Origin: Clostridia bacterium
Lineage (GTDB): Bacteria; Bacillota; Clostridia; Christensenellales; CAG-138
Assembly (NCBI GenBank): GCA_017395105.1
Contig: JAFPWD010000048.1
Location: forward strand, 29,430 to 93,429
Direction: 5' to 3'
DNA length: 64,000 bases
Both the position numbers and the translations under genes were made by a program. Each line of letters starts with the position of its first letter. Position 1 is the first letter of the stretch. Below are positions 16,465 through 24,596 of the stretch, one piece after another. A model generated the notes under the pieces. That model had not been told where the DNA came from and made no database searches. It worked only from the letters and a program-made list of their open reading frames with translations.

Positions 16465-17490
16465 TCAGCTATTCGCGGAGTTTTCAAGTAGAAACTTTTC
16501 CGCTTCGAACACGGTTTTTGCAAGGTAGCAAATAGATTGTACGGGATACTCCCCCGAAGCCGTTTCTCCCGTTACCATAACGGACGAAGCGCCGTCGAGC
16601 ACTGCGTTGAATATATCGCTAACCTCTGCGCGTGTTGGAACGGCTCTGTGCATCATGGAATCGAGCATCTGAGTTACGACCATAAAATCCCTGCCCGTTC
16701 TGCGGCATGCTTCTGCGATGCGCTTTTGAGCTGATGGAAGCTCCCAAAGCTCCATTGAATTACCGAGATCGCCTCGTGCTATCACGATCTCGTCACAATA
16801 AGGAATTATCTCGCCGAGTGCCGCCACGCCCTGCGTGTTCTCGATCTTTGCAAGCAGGCGAACATCTTCACAGCCTGCGGCATTGAGTACGCTTCGCACG
16901 GTCAAAAGATCGTCTTTTCCGCGCACAAAGGGCTGCATAACGCCCGTTACGCCGAATTCCCTCGCCCGTTCAATATTGCGCCTGTCCGCCTCGGTCATCG
17001 CGGGGGTGTTTATTGCTGCTCCTACGAGCGCAACGCTTTTTCTGCTTTCGAGCACACCGCCGCGAACAACGCGAAAAAGCTTCTGTTTTTCCATAACGAG
17101 CAGCAGCTTTCCATCATCCATGAGCAGCTCGGCGCCGAGCGGGAGTGCATCGAGTGCGGATCTGACTTCGACGGGAAGTGCAAGCTCGTTTTCGCTTACA
17201 AGCTCTCCATTACCGAGGTTTAAAGGCATTTCAAGTGCGCCAATGCGCAGCTCGGGCCCCTGCATATCGATCAAAAGCTCCGCTTCAACACCACAGGCTT
17301 TGCACGCTCTGTGATACGCCTTTACAAGCTCTGAAGCATCTTCGAGCATCGTATGGGAAAGGTTGAGGCGAACGCCGCTCATGCCCTGCTCAATCATCGC
17401 TTTGAGCGTTCGATTATCCGTGCAGGAAGGGCCGAGCGTGCCGTAGATTCTGACTTTATTCGCTGTGTTCATATTTCCGGTTACGTTCAT
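16465..17490 (-). CDS. Short, divergent pyruvate kinase lacking the C-terminal domain
   Basis: A 341-aa protein with the pyruvate kinase barrel but only about 70% of the usual length. The barrel motifs are good: IYGTLGPSC, VRLNLSH (41-46 holds R and N ligands), LLAKIENTQG, VIARGDLGNSMEL and TQMLDSMMHRAVPTRAEVSD, then MVTGETASGEYPV. It stops just after the barrel, so the allosteric C-terminal domain and any PEP-utilising extension are missing. The strand usually reading TKGPEIR is DMQGPELRIG. The protein may be a non-allosteric kinase or a paralogue with a changed role. A TTGTAA-TATAAT promoter lies upstream. An ATG at 17472 is an alternative start. Confidence 0.82.
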   Translation of the reverse strand: MNVTGNMNTANKVRIYGTLGPSCTDNRTLKAMIEQGMSGVRLNLSHTMLEDASELVKAYHRACKACGVEAELLIDMQGPELRIGALEMPLNLGNGELVSENELALPVEVRSALDALPLGAELLMDDGKLLLVMEKQKLFRVVRGGVLESRKSVALVGAAINTPAMTEADRRNIERAREFGVTGVMQPFVRGKDDLLTVRSVLNAAGCEDVRLLAKIENTQGVAALGEIIPYCDEIVIARGDLGNSMELWELPSAQKRIAEACRRTGRDFMVVTQMLDSMMHRAVPTRAEVSDIFNAVLDGASSVMVTGETASGEYPVQSICYLAKTVFEAEKFLLENSANS

Positions 17491-17532
17491 ATCTCATTTC
17501 CGATCTTTGTTTATAGTAGTTAGCTTATAGTC

Positions 17533-17561
17533 ATTATACCTTTATCGGTGTTCGATTACAA
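17533..17561 (-). promoter_or_regulatory. SigA promoter of the pyruvate kinase-like gene
   Basis: Minus-strand TTGTAA (17556-17561), 17-bp spacer, TATAAT (17533-17538), 43 bp before the gene start. Confidence 0.7.
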
Positions 17562-17676
17562 GATAAATCGGAGTTCTACTTTTTACTTTATTCACAAGTG
17601 AGGGTCGATTCAATCGTTTTTCATTGCTTAAACATTTTGCTATGTGTCGAAAGAGTGATTATATTGCCCCAAAAGG

Positions 17677-17705
17677 TTGAATCGACGGCGAAAATATGCT
17701 ATGCT
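17677..17705 (+). promoter_or_regulatory. Promoter of lpdA
   Basis: TTGAAT (17677-17682), 17-bp spacer and TATGCT (17700-17705), 60 bp before the lpdA start. Confidence 0.5.
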
Positions 17706-17764
17706 ACGGATATAATGAAGCGATATTCGCTTCAGCTAAGCCAAATCGAAAGGAAATCTTTAAA

Positions 17765-19168
17765 ATGTCCGAATACAGCTATGATATCGTGGTTCTAGGC
17801 GCAGGCCCGGGCGGCTATGAATGCGCCATCCGTTGCGCTCAATACGGGAAGAAGGTCGCGCTCGTTGAAGCGCGCGAGCTCGGCGGCACCTGCCTTAACA
17901 GGGGCTGCATCCCCACCAAGGCACTGCTTCACGGCGCGGAGATGTTCGAGGCCGCAAAGTCTGCGGCTGACTGCGGCGTTACGCTCGGCGAAGTGGGCTT
18001 TGACTTTGCAAAGCTTGCCGAGTATAAGGACGGCGTTGTTAATAAGCTTCGCACCGGCATCGCGGGCCTTGAGAAGGCGCATGGCGTTAAGGTCATAAAG
18101 GGCTTCGGCAAGGTCGTTGACGCGCACACCTTGAGCGTTGAAAACGAGGGCAGCACCGAGGAGATCACCTTCGATAAGCTGATCCTTGCGACCGGCAGCT
18201 CCCCCGCCCGTCCACCCATTCCCGGCATCGACGGAGAGAACGTCATTACCTCGGACGAGATTCTTACTATGAGCGAGCTTCCCGAAAGCTTCGTTATCAT
18301 CGGCGGCGGCGTTATCGGCATAGAGTTTGCAACTCTTTTCTCCACGCTCGGCAAGCCCGTCACCGTTATTGAGATGATGCCGAGTATCCTGCCCGGCGTG
18401 GATGCGGATATCGTTCGCGTGCTCGGAAGGGTTCTGAAGAAAAAGAAGGTAACCGTCATCAACAATGCGAAGGTCACCGGCATAGAGGGCGGCTCCACGG
18501 TTTCCGTCAAGTACGAACTCAACGGCGAGGAAAAGACCGCCGAGGGCGCTTGCTGCGTGGTTTCCGTCGGAAGGCGCGCCCAAACATCCAATATCGGGCT
18601 TGAAGCGCTCGGCATCGAGATGAACCGCGCCTTTGTGAATATCGACGAGCATTGCCGCACCAATATCGAGAATATCTACGCTATCGGCGACATCACCGGC
18701 AAGATCCAGCTTGCGCACGTTGCGACCGCGCAGGGCTTCGTTGCGGCGGCGAACGCTTGCGGCGTTAAAGAAGAAAAGATGGATTATTCTATCGTTCCCT
18801 CCTGCATCTATACATCCCCCGAGATCGCATTCGTGGGTCTTTCCGAGGACAAGGCCAAGGAGCAGGGCATTGAATACAAGCTCGGCAGCTACAACGTTGC
18901 GGGCAACGGCAGAGCCATGATAATGGGCGATGCCATGGGCACTGCGAAGCTTATCGCCGACAATAGCGGCAAGCTGCTCGGCGCACAGCTTATGTGCCCC
19001 CGCGCGACCGATATGATCGCCGAGCTCGCGCTTGCCCTCAGGATGGGCGCGAATATCGAGGATATCGTGAACACGATCCATCCTCACCCCACCGTGAGCG
19101 AAGTGGTTGCCGAAGCCGCTCACGATTACGAGGGGCTTTGCTGCCACGCGCTTCCCAAGAAGAAATAA
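17765..19168 (+). CDS. lpdA: Dihydrolipoyl dehydrogenase
   Basis: An FAD flavoprotein that reoxidises dihydrolipoamide with NAD+, 467 aa. The FAD site is VVLGAGPGGYECAIRCAQYG, the redox disulfide GGTCLNRGCIPTKALLH is intact, the NAD Rossmann motif is FVIIGGGVIGIEFATLFS, and the second FAD motif is IYAIGDITG. The catalytic His-Glu pair of the dimer interface is in HPHPTVSEVV. The ATG at 17765 has AAAGGA upstream; an in-frame ATG 23 codons earlier would read through the promoter region. No pyruvate or 2-oxoacid dehydrogenase, glycine cleavage or acetoin genes are adjacent, so its complex must be encoded elsewhere. Confidence 0.95.
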   Translation: MSEYSYDIVVLGAGPGGYECAIRCAQYGKKVALVEARELGGTCLNRGCIPTKALLHGAEMFEAAKSAADCGVTLGEVGFDFAKLAEYKDGVVNKLRTGIAGLEKAHGVKVIKGFGKVVDAHTLSVENEGSTEEITFDKLILATGSSPARPPIPGIDGENVITSDEILTMSELPESFVIIGGGVIGIEFATLFSTLGKPVTVIEMMPSILPGVDADIVRVLGRVLKKKKVTVINNAKVTGIEGGSTVSVKYELNGEEKTAEGACCVVSVGRRAQTSNIGLEALGIEMNRAFVNIDEHCRTNIENIYAIGDITGKIQLAHVATAQGFVAAANACGVKEEKMDYSIVPSCIYTSPEIAFVGLSEDKAKEQGIEYKLGSYNVAGNGRAMIMGDAMGTAKLIADNSGKLLGAQLMCPRATDMIAELALALRMGANIEDIVNTIHPHPTVSEVVAEAAHDYEGLCCHALPKKK

Positions 19169-19204
19169 ACTTTTAATCCAATCATCGAGTTTATGGAGGA
19201 TAAT

Positions 19205-20431
19205 ATGACTAAGATCTCCTATAACGATATGCTGAAAAAGCTTGAAAGCTTCTCTCAGACACAGCTTCTCAAATACTATGATGAATTAAGCGATGCGGAG
19301 CAGACGGCGCTGCTTTCTCAGATAAACGATACGGACTTTTCGGTTGTTCGCTCCAGCAAAGAGGAAGCTGTGCGCGGCGTTATCTCCCCCATCCCCGTTA
19401 CGGAGCTGGACGAGATAAAGGCGAACCGCGACTGCTTCATAAACGCCGGTCTTGAAGAGATCAGGGCAGGCAAGGTTGGCGCAGTTCTGCTCGCCGGCGG
19501 CATGGGCACGCGCCTCGGTTCGGATGCGCCCAAGGGCGTTTACAACATCGGCCTCACTCGCGAGCTCTATATTTTCGAGTGCCTTATAAATAACCTTATG
19601 GACGTTGTTCGTCTTGCCGGCTGCCCGATCCACCTTTTCATCATGACGAGCGACAAGAACCACGAGGCTACGGTCGCATTCCTCAAGGAAAAGAATTTCT
19701 TTGGGTACGACGAGAATTTCGTGCATTTCTTTATGCAGGAGCTGGCGCCCGCCTCGGACTACAACGGCAAGGTGTATCTTGAGGAAAAGTGGAAGATATC
19801 CACCTCGCCCAACGGCAACGGCGGCTGGTATTCCTCGATGGCGAAATGGGGCATGCTCGATATAGTTAAAACGAACGGCATCGAATGGCTGAACGTTTTT
19901 GCGGTGGACAACGTGCTTCAGCGCATCGCCGATCCCGTTTTCATCGGCGCAACGAAGGTCATGGGCTGCTCGGTCGGCTCGAAGGTCATCAAAAAGGCGA
20001 ACCCCGACGAGAAGGTGGGCGTTATGTGCCTTGAGGACGGCAGGCCTTCGATAGTTGAATACTATGAACTGACGGACGAAATGCGCAGCGCTAAGACCAA
20101 GGACGGCAAGCTTGCGTATAATTTCGGCGTTATACTCAACTATCTTTTCCACGTACCCGAGCTGAATAAGATAATGGACACTCAGCTTCCGCTGCACGTT
20201 GTGGAAAAAAAGATCCCCTGCCTCGATGAAAACGGCGATAAGGTCGAGCCCGAATCGCCGAACGGCTATAAGTTCGAATCGCTGATACTCGATATGATCC
20301 ATCTTCTCGACGGCTGCATGGTGTTCGAGGTCGTGCGCGAAAAGGAGTTTGCGCCCATCAAAAATAAAACCGGCGTGGATTCGGTCGAAAGCGCAAGGGA
20401 GCTTTTGAAGAAGAATGGCGTGGAGCTGTAA
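19205..20431 (+). CDS. UDP-sugar pyrophosphorylase (eukaryotic UAP1/UDPGP type)
   Basis: A 408-aa nucleotidyltransferase of the UDPGP type 1 family, cytoplasmic. The uridine-binding loop is LLAGGMGTRLGSDAPKG, followed by the family segments HLFIMTSDKNHEAT and GNGGWYSS. FAVDNVLQRIADPVFIGA carries the metal-binding aspartate region, and the lysine-containing EFAPIKNK lies near the C-terminus. It likely makes UDP-GlcNAc, UDP-GalNAc or UDP-glucose, and sequence alone does not decide. It is not the usual bacterial GlmU or GalU type. The ATG at 19205 has GGAGGA at 19195-19200, and the ATG at 19193 overlaps that site. Confidence 0.85.
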   Translation: MTKISYNDMLKKLESFSQTQLLKYYDELSDAEQTALLSQINDTDFSVVRSSKEEAVRGVISPIPVTELDEIKANRDCFINAGLEEIRAGKVGAVLLAGGMGTRLGSDAPKGVYNIGLTRELYIFECLINNLMDVVRLAGCPIHLFIMTSDKNHEATVAFLKEKNFFGYDENFVHFFMQELAPASDYNGKVYLEEKWKISTSPNGNGGWYSSMAKWGMLDIVKTNGIEWLNVFAVDNVLQRIADPVFIGATKVMGCSVGSKVIKKANPDEKVGVMCLEDGRPSIVEYYELTDEMRSAKTKDGKLAYNFGVILNYLFHVPELNKIMDTQLPLHVVEKKIPCLDENGDKVEPESPNGYKFESLILDMIHLLDGCMVFEVVREKEFAPIKNKTGVDSVESARELLKKNGVEL

Positions 20432-20456
20432 GAAATGTTTTGAAATAGATATACGT

Positions 20457-20482
20457 AAAGGCGGAGTTTTCGCTCCGCCTTT
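20457..20482 (+). terminator. Bidirectional terminator
   Basis: AAAGGCGGAG (20457-20466) pairs perfectly with CTCCGCCTTT (20473-20482), between the UDPGP gene and a convergent GNAT gene. Confidence 0.88.
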
Positions 20483-20512
20483 GTTAGTGTTATTCTTGCA
20501 GTCCTATCCTTG

Positions 20513-21025
20513 TTAAAGAATCGCTGTCGCCAATTGCGACACTTTTACTGTTCCGCTCCTAACGAGAAGCTCACCAGCTTCCCAAAAGCCCAACCCATAG
20601 TGAAGCCTCATGCTGGGCAGGTTATACGGCATAGAAGTTACTGCCGCCGCCACGGTATCGATGCCCAGCTCCCTTGCTCGGTCAAAAACCGACCGATACA
20701 GCCGCCATGCAAGCCCGCGATTTCTGAACTTTCCATCGATCACGACTCTGTCGACGTATAGAAACTTGGAATACCGCTCACAAAACCATTTATAGCAAGC
20801 AATATCGTATTCTTCGAGCCCATCACGCAGAGCTATCAGAAAACCCGCGGGAATGCCATCAACATACACGATCAAGAAAAGCTCGGCATTTTGAGAAAAG
20901 AAATCGAGCTTTTCCCGATCCAGCGGCAAAAGCATTTCTTCATTGGCCTTGTTCAAATCGAGTATAAAATCATACTCCCTCGGTTCGATTCTTTTTATCA
21001 AATAATCATTCATATAGTTGGTCAA
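20513..21025 (-). CDS. GNAT family N-acetyltransferase
   Basis: A 170-aa protein with the GNAT fold. LFLIVYVDGIPAGFLIAL gives the central strands, VDRVVIDGKFRNRGLAWRLY carries the acetyl-CoA loop in a slightly altered form (R-N-R-G-L-A), and LHYGLGFWEAGE is the C-terminal motif. It lies 45 bp downstream of the RpiB-like gene on the same strand, so the two may be co-transcribed. The substrate is unknown. Confidence 0.8.
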   Translation of the reverse strand: MTNYMNDYLIKRIEPREYDFILDLNKANEEMLLPLDREKLDFFSQNAELFLIVYVDGIPAGFLIALRDGLEEYDIACYKWFCERYSKFLYVDRVVIDGKFRNRGLAWRLYRSVFDRARELGIDTVAAAVTSMPYNLPSMRLHYGLGFWEAGELLVRSGTVKVSQLATAIL

Positions 21026-21070
21026 AATGCTGTTTTGGAAATATTGCGCCCTAATCCAACGCCAAAAAAA

Positions 21071-21709
21071 TCAGCAAAGATCGGAGCCTGTACGCACCTT
21101 CAGCCATTCCGCCGCTTCCCCGCTTCCGTATTTCAAAACAAAGTCGATCACATCGCGCTTTTGCATGAGCTTTTCTATAAATGCATCCTCCAAGCTGTTC
21201 AAAAGCTCTGCGAAGCCTATCTGCGAGCTTCGCCGTATCCGCTTTAGAAGAGCGGTATCACGAAGCTTTCTTGCGACTTCACTTTTCGGATAACCCTGCG
21301 CGAAGGGTTCGGAGAAGAGCTTTTCTATCGTTTTATCGAGGTTTTCGCAGCCGCTCCATGTATATCCCTCGCCGAGCGGAAGGGAAAGAGCGTTTCCGTT
21401 ATTGATCTGCGCGAAAAGATACGCATCCATCGGAGTTGGGGCATAGCCGCAGATAACGCCCGGCATACTGTTGCAGGCAAGCATCATGCCCTGCCCGGAC
21501 GAGCAGCCCGAAACGATAAAATCGACGGCGCGGCTTGACAGCAAAAACCCGATGAGCACGGAGACCTCGATATAGCTGTATGTTTGTTTCTCCGATGGCA
21601 GGCAGCCGAAATTATGGACTTCCGCGCCATTTGCGTGTTTTTTGACCGCTTCATAAAGAAGTGCGTTTTTGTTCGATTGCGAGCTTGCCTGGATAACGCC
21701 TATTCTCAT
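21071..21709 (-). CDS. RpiB/LacA/LacB family sugar-phosphate isomerase
   Basis: A 212-aa member of the RpiB/LacAB family. The N-terminal strand MRIGVIQASSQSNKN and the loop VSGCSSGQGMMLACNSMPG hold the conserved cysteine and phosphate-binding residues. The usual GTGIG sequence is replaced by CSSGQG, and the C-terminus is about 60 residues longer than in RpiB itself, so it belongs to a divergent branch. It probably interconverts an aldose and a ketose phosphate. No sugar transport or kinase gene lies beside it. Confidence 0.8.
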   Translation of the reverse strand: MRIGVIQASSQSNKNALLYEAVKKHANGAEVHNFGCLPSEKQTYSYIEVSVLIGFLLSSRAVDFIVSGCSSGQGMMLACNSMPGVICGYAPTPMDAYLFAQINNGNALSLPLGEGYTWSGCENLDKTIEKLFSEPFAQGYPKSEVARKLRDTALLKRIRRSSQIGFAELLNSLEDAFIEKLMQKRDVIDFVLKYGSGEAAEWLKVRTGSDLC

Positions 21710-21728
21710 TATTGTTGAATCCTTATAA

Positions 21729-22061
21729 TTATTTTTTCGTTATCTCCCTCACCGAGCTGACTATCGCATAGACTATCGCTATAACGCATATCGGCAGCAG
21801 CACGTACAGAAGAAGTTTATTGTTATGAAGCACGACGGAAAGCCCCGTTGCTGTAAAGCCAATGCATAAAAGCGCAAAGAGTATAGCGGACTGCCTGTAA
21901 TGCGGCTTTTTGTCCATGCTTTCGCGCTCCTTCTTCGAGGCGAAGATATAGGCGTTGTTCAAAAGAAAACCGCGCTGCATAAAATGCCTTATCGCAAGAT
22001 AGAGGCAAGCTGCTGCAAGTATGAAGGCGATTATCGCTCCGATGATACTTGAAGTGGGCAT
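21729..22061 (-). CDS. Small integral membrane protein (DUF3784-like)
   Basis: A 110-aa protein with three hydrophobic segments (about 5-24, 56-75 and 84-103) and a charged cytoplasmic loop (FASKKERESMDKKPHYRQ). The layout resembles the DUF3784 family of small Firmicute membrane proteins. It lies 19 bp upstream of the RpiB-like gene, so the three minus-strand genes may form one unit. No function can be inferred. Confidence 0.6.
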   Translation of the reverse strand: MPTSSIIGAIIAFILAAACLYLAIRHFMQRGFLLNNAYIFASKKERESMDKKPHYRQSAILFALLCIGFTATGLSVVLHNNKLLLYVLLPICVIAIVYAIVSSVREITKK

Positions 22062-22151
22062 ATTCCGCTCCTTACTCTAAAATGATCGCTGCACGTTTCA
22101 AGGGGTGCTCGATCTTATATTGATTATATCAAACCAATCGATTTTGTGCAA

Positions 22152-22184
22152 GAAAAACCGCAGCGCATGGATCACACGCTGCGG
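22152..22184 (-). terminator. Terminator of rpmB-glyS
   Basis: CCGCAGCG pairs with CGCTGCGG (22158-22165 with 22177-22184); on the minus strand it is followed by five T residues. Confidence 0.88.
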
Positions 22185-22210
22185 GAAACTCAATTGACTT
22201 TTCGGTTATC

Positions 22211-23605
22211 TCAGAACTCGATCTTCTTTTCGATATAGGCACGAAGCTCGCTGATGGGCAGGCGGACCTGCTCCATAGTGTCGCGGTCGCGAACTGTAAC
22301 GGTGTCGGGCTCGATGCCCTCGCCGCCCTCGATAGTTTCAAAATCGACGGTGATACAGAGGGGAGTTCCGATCTCGTCCTCACGGCGATAACGCTTGCCG
22401 ATGGAGCCGGTTTCGTCGTAATCGACCATGAAGTGCTTGGCGAGCATATCGCGAAGCTCCATCGCCTTGGGCGCAAGCTTCTTGCTCAGCGGAAGAACCG
22501 CCGCCTTATAGGGCGCGAGCGCTGGCTTGAAGCGGAGCACCACGCGGGTGTCGTTCGTGGCTTCATCGAGAACCTCTTCATCGTATGCTTCGCACAGAAG
22601 CGCGAGCACGGTGCGGTCGAGACCATAGGTGGACTCGATGATATAGGGGATGAAGCGCTCGTTCGTATTAGGATCGAGATAGCCCATATTTGCGCCGCTG
22701 TATTCCTGATGGCGCTTGAGGTCGAAATCCGTGCGGTTATGGGTGCCGTTGATCTCGCCCCAGCCGAACGGGAACAGAAACTCGATATCGCAGGCCGCCT
22801 TGGCGTAGTGCGCAAGCTTCTCGTGGTCGTGGAACCTGAGATGCTCGGGAGCTATGCCGAGATCGCGGTAATACTGCATGCCGTACTCCTTGAAGTAGTC
22901 GTACAGCTCTGCATCGTCGCCCTCCTTGCAGAAGGTTTGGAACTCCATCTGCTCGAACTCGATGGTGCGGAAGGTGAAGTTGCCGGGAGTGATCTCGTTG
23001 CGGAAGGCCTTGCCGATCTGACCGATGCTGAACGGGAGCTTGGCGCGCATGGTGCGCTGAACGCTCGGGAAGTTGACGTATTCGCCCTGCGCATTTTCGG
23101 GGCGTAGGTAGATGACGGACTTCGCATCGGTAGTTACGCCGCGGAAGGTCTGGAACATAAGGTTGAACTCACGAATATCGGTGAAGTTATGCGCGCCGCA
23201 GTTGGGGCAGGCGATATTGTGAGACTTTATGTAGTCCAGCATTTCGGCATGGCTCATGCCGTCCGCATGGGCGTTCTCATCGAACTCCTCGATGAGATTA
23301 TCCGCACGGAAGCGCATTTTGCACTCCTTGCAGTCGAGAAGAGGATCGGAAAAGCTGCCGATATGACCGCTTGCCTCCCAAACTCTGGGGTGCATGAGGA
23401 TATCCGCATCGACCTCGAAGCTGTTGTGACGCTCCTGGATGAAGCGCTTGCGCCATGTCTCCTTTACGTTGTTTTTAAGCCTTGCGCCAAGAGGACCGTA
23501 GTCCCAAGTATTCGCAAGACCGCCGTAAATTTCCGACCCAGCAAAAATGTAGCCTCGGTTTTTACACAAGGCTACGATTTTATCCATTGTAAGTTCTGCT
23601 TTCAT
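22211..23605 (-). CDS. glyS: Glycyl-tRNA synthetase (single-chain, dimeric type)
   Basis: A class II synthetase of 464 aa that charges tRNA-Gly. It is the alpha2 type, not the two-subunit GlyQ/GlyS type. The N-terminus is typical (GYIFAGSEIYGGLANTWDYG). Motif 2 lies in GNFTFRTIEFEQMEFQ, motif 3 in YIIESTYGLDRTVLALL, and the insertion has a CX2C pair (CPNCGAHNF) besides CKECKMRF. The C-terminal anticodon-binding domain starts near AAVLPLSKKL. It follows rpmB by 15 bp, and both appear to share the promoter at 23896-23924. Confidence 0.97.
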   Translation of the reverse strand: MKAELTMDKIVALCKNRGYIFAGSEIYGGLANTWDYGPLGARLKNNVKETWRKRFIQERHNSFEVDADILMHPRVWEASGHIGSFSDPLLDCKECKMRFRADNLIEEFDENAHADGMSHAEMLDYIKSHNIACPNCGAHNFTDIREFNLMFQTFRGVTTDAKSVIYLRPENAQGEYVNFPSVQRTMRAKLPFSIGQIGKAFRNEITPGNFTFRTIEFEQMEFQTFCKEGDDAELYDYFKEYGMQYYRDLGIAPEHLRFHDHEKLAHYAKAACDIEFLFPFGWGEINGTHNRTDFDLKRHQEYSGANMGYLDPNTNERFIPYIIESTYGLDRTVLALLCEAYDEEVLDEATNDTRVVLRFKPALAPYKAAVLPLSKKLAPKAMELRDMLAKHFMVDYDETGSIGKRYRREDEIGTPLCITVDFETIEGGEGIEPDTVTVRDRDTMEQVRLPISELRAYIEKKIEF

Positions 23606-23620
23606 ATTCTTTTAAAGAAA

Positions 23621-23818
23621 TCAGTCAAGCTTATACTTGCCGTTCCTGATGGAACGCAGGCAACGAGTGCAGAGGTTCACCCTACGGGGAGTGCCGTTGA
23701 TGACCGTGTTGAATACCTGCACATTGGGAGCCCAGGAACGCTTGGTTTTCCTGTTGGAATGGCTGACGAGGTTGCCGCTCATTGAGCCCTTACCGCATAA
23801 TTCACAAAGTTTACCCAT
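23621..23818 (-). CDS. rpmB: 50S ribosomal protein L28
   Basis: A 65-aa ribosomal protein of the large subunit. It is the zinc-ribbon (C+) form, with CELCGKG at the N-terminus and CTRCLRS near the C-terminus. The basic stretch SHSNRKTKRSWAPN is characteristic. The ATG follows a strong AAGGAGGTG site. It is first in the rpmB-glyS unit. Confidence 0.97.
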   Translation of the reverse strand: MGKLCELCGKGSMSGNLVSHSNRKTKRSWAPNVQVFNTVINGTPRRVNLCTRCLRSIRNGKYKLD

Positions 23819-23895
23819 TTATATTACACCTCCTTGCCTAATATGCCGCTCGATTCGGAACTGCCGTTTCGCGCGGACTGCAAATCAACTTGAAC

Positions 23896-23924
23896 ATTAT
23901 ACCACCAGATAATGCGGTTTGCAA
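23896..23924 (-). promoter_or_regulatory. SigA promoter of rpmB-glyS
   Basis: Minus-strand TTGCAA (23919-23924), 17-bp spacer, TATAAT (23896-23901), 77 bp before rpmB. Confidence 0.8.
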
Positions 23925-23993
23925 GTATTTTTTAAGAAAAATTGCATATATATTACCGAATAGGAGCATAATTATTGAAAAAGGAGTGGGATT

Positions 23994-24473
23994 ATGAGAT
24001 CAAAAGTCAAGAACCCGACAAAAACCTATATCATTTCTATCGCTGTCGCGCTCGGCGCGGGGCTTGTTTCATCGCTCGTCAGCATGGGCAAGCAGGGAGA
24101 ATACGCCGCTTTGAAGCAGCCGCCTCTCTCTCCTCCCGGTTGGCTCTTCCCTGTGGTTTGGACGATACTCTTCATTCTTATGGGCATATCCGCTGCAAGA
24201 GTTTATCTGAACACGCCCGAGGATTTTCCTTTCGCGCTGAAGCTCTACTGCCTACAGCTCGTTCTGAATGTGCTTTGGACACCGCTTTACTTCGCGTTAA
24301 ACCTGCGGCTCGCCGCATTCGTGCTGCTGCTCATTCTTCTTGGAACGGTGATCTACATGACTGTCGAATTCAAAAAGATTGACAGGACTGCGGCGTATTT
24401 ACAGATCCCATACATCGTTTGGCTTTTGTTTGCGGGATATCTGAATCTGGCAACCTACATTTTAAACGGCTGA
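23994..24473 (+). CDS. tspO: TspO/MBR family membrane protein
   Basis: A 159-aa tryptophan-rich sensory protein homologue with five transmembrane helices. Family motifs are visible: QPPLSPPGWLFPVVWTILF at the end of helix 1 and start of helix 2, then LNVLWTPLYFAL, and the final helices. TspO proteins bind porphyrins and related ligands in membranes. No heme gene is adjacent. It is followed by its own terminator. Confidence 0.92.
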   Translation: MRSKVKNPTKTYIISIAVALGAGLVSSLVSMGKQGEYAALKQPPLSPPGWLFPVVWTILFILMGISAARVYLNTPEDFPFALKLYCLQLVLNVLWTPLYFALNLRLAAFVLLLILLGTVIYMTVEFKKIDRTAAYLQIPYIVWLLFAGYLNLATYILNG

Positions 24474-24515
24474 AGCTGCAAGGCCTTTTGCCGTTATCAC
24501 AAACAATCGGTTTTA

Positions 24516-24551
24516 TGAAAAAGGGAAGTCAAGGGCTTTCCTTTTTTCATG
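24516..24551 (+). terminator. Terminator of tspO
   Basis: ATGAAAAAGG and AAG pair with CTTTCC and TTTTTTCAT across a nine-base loop, about 42 bp after the tspO stop. Confidence 0.75.
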
Positions 24552-24558
24552 TTTATAT

Positions 24559-24567
24559 GGTATAATT
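24559..24567 (+). promoter_or_regulatory. Extended -10 promoter of the first GLUG-dockerin gene
   Basis: TGG then TATAAT (24562-24567), 29 bp before the ATG and directly after the tspO terminator. Confidence 0.65.
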
Positions 24568-24596
24568 GTTAATATACCAAGTTTCGGGAGGAAAAA

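Noticed and set aside
17795-19147. A 450-codon open frame opposite lpdA
   Set aside because: It is antisense to an intact dihydrolipoyl dehydrogenase with all motifs; a shadow of its codon bias.
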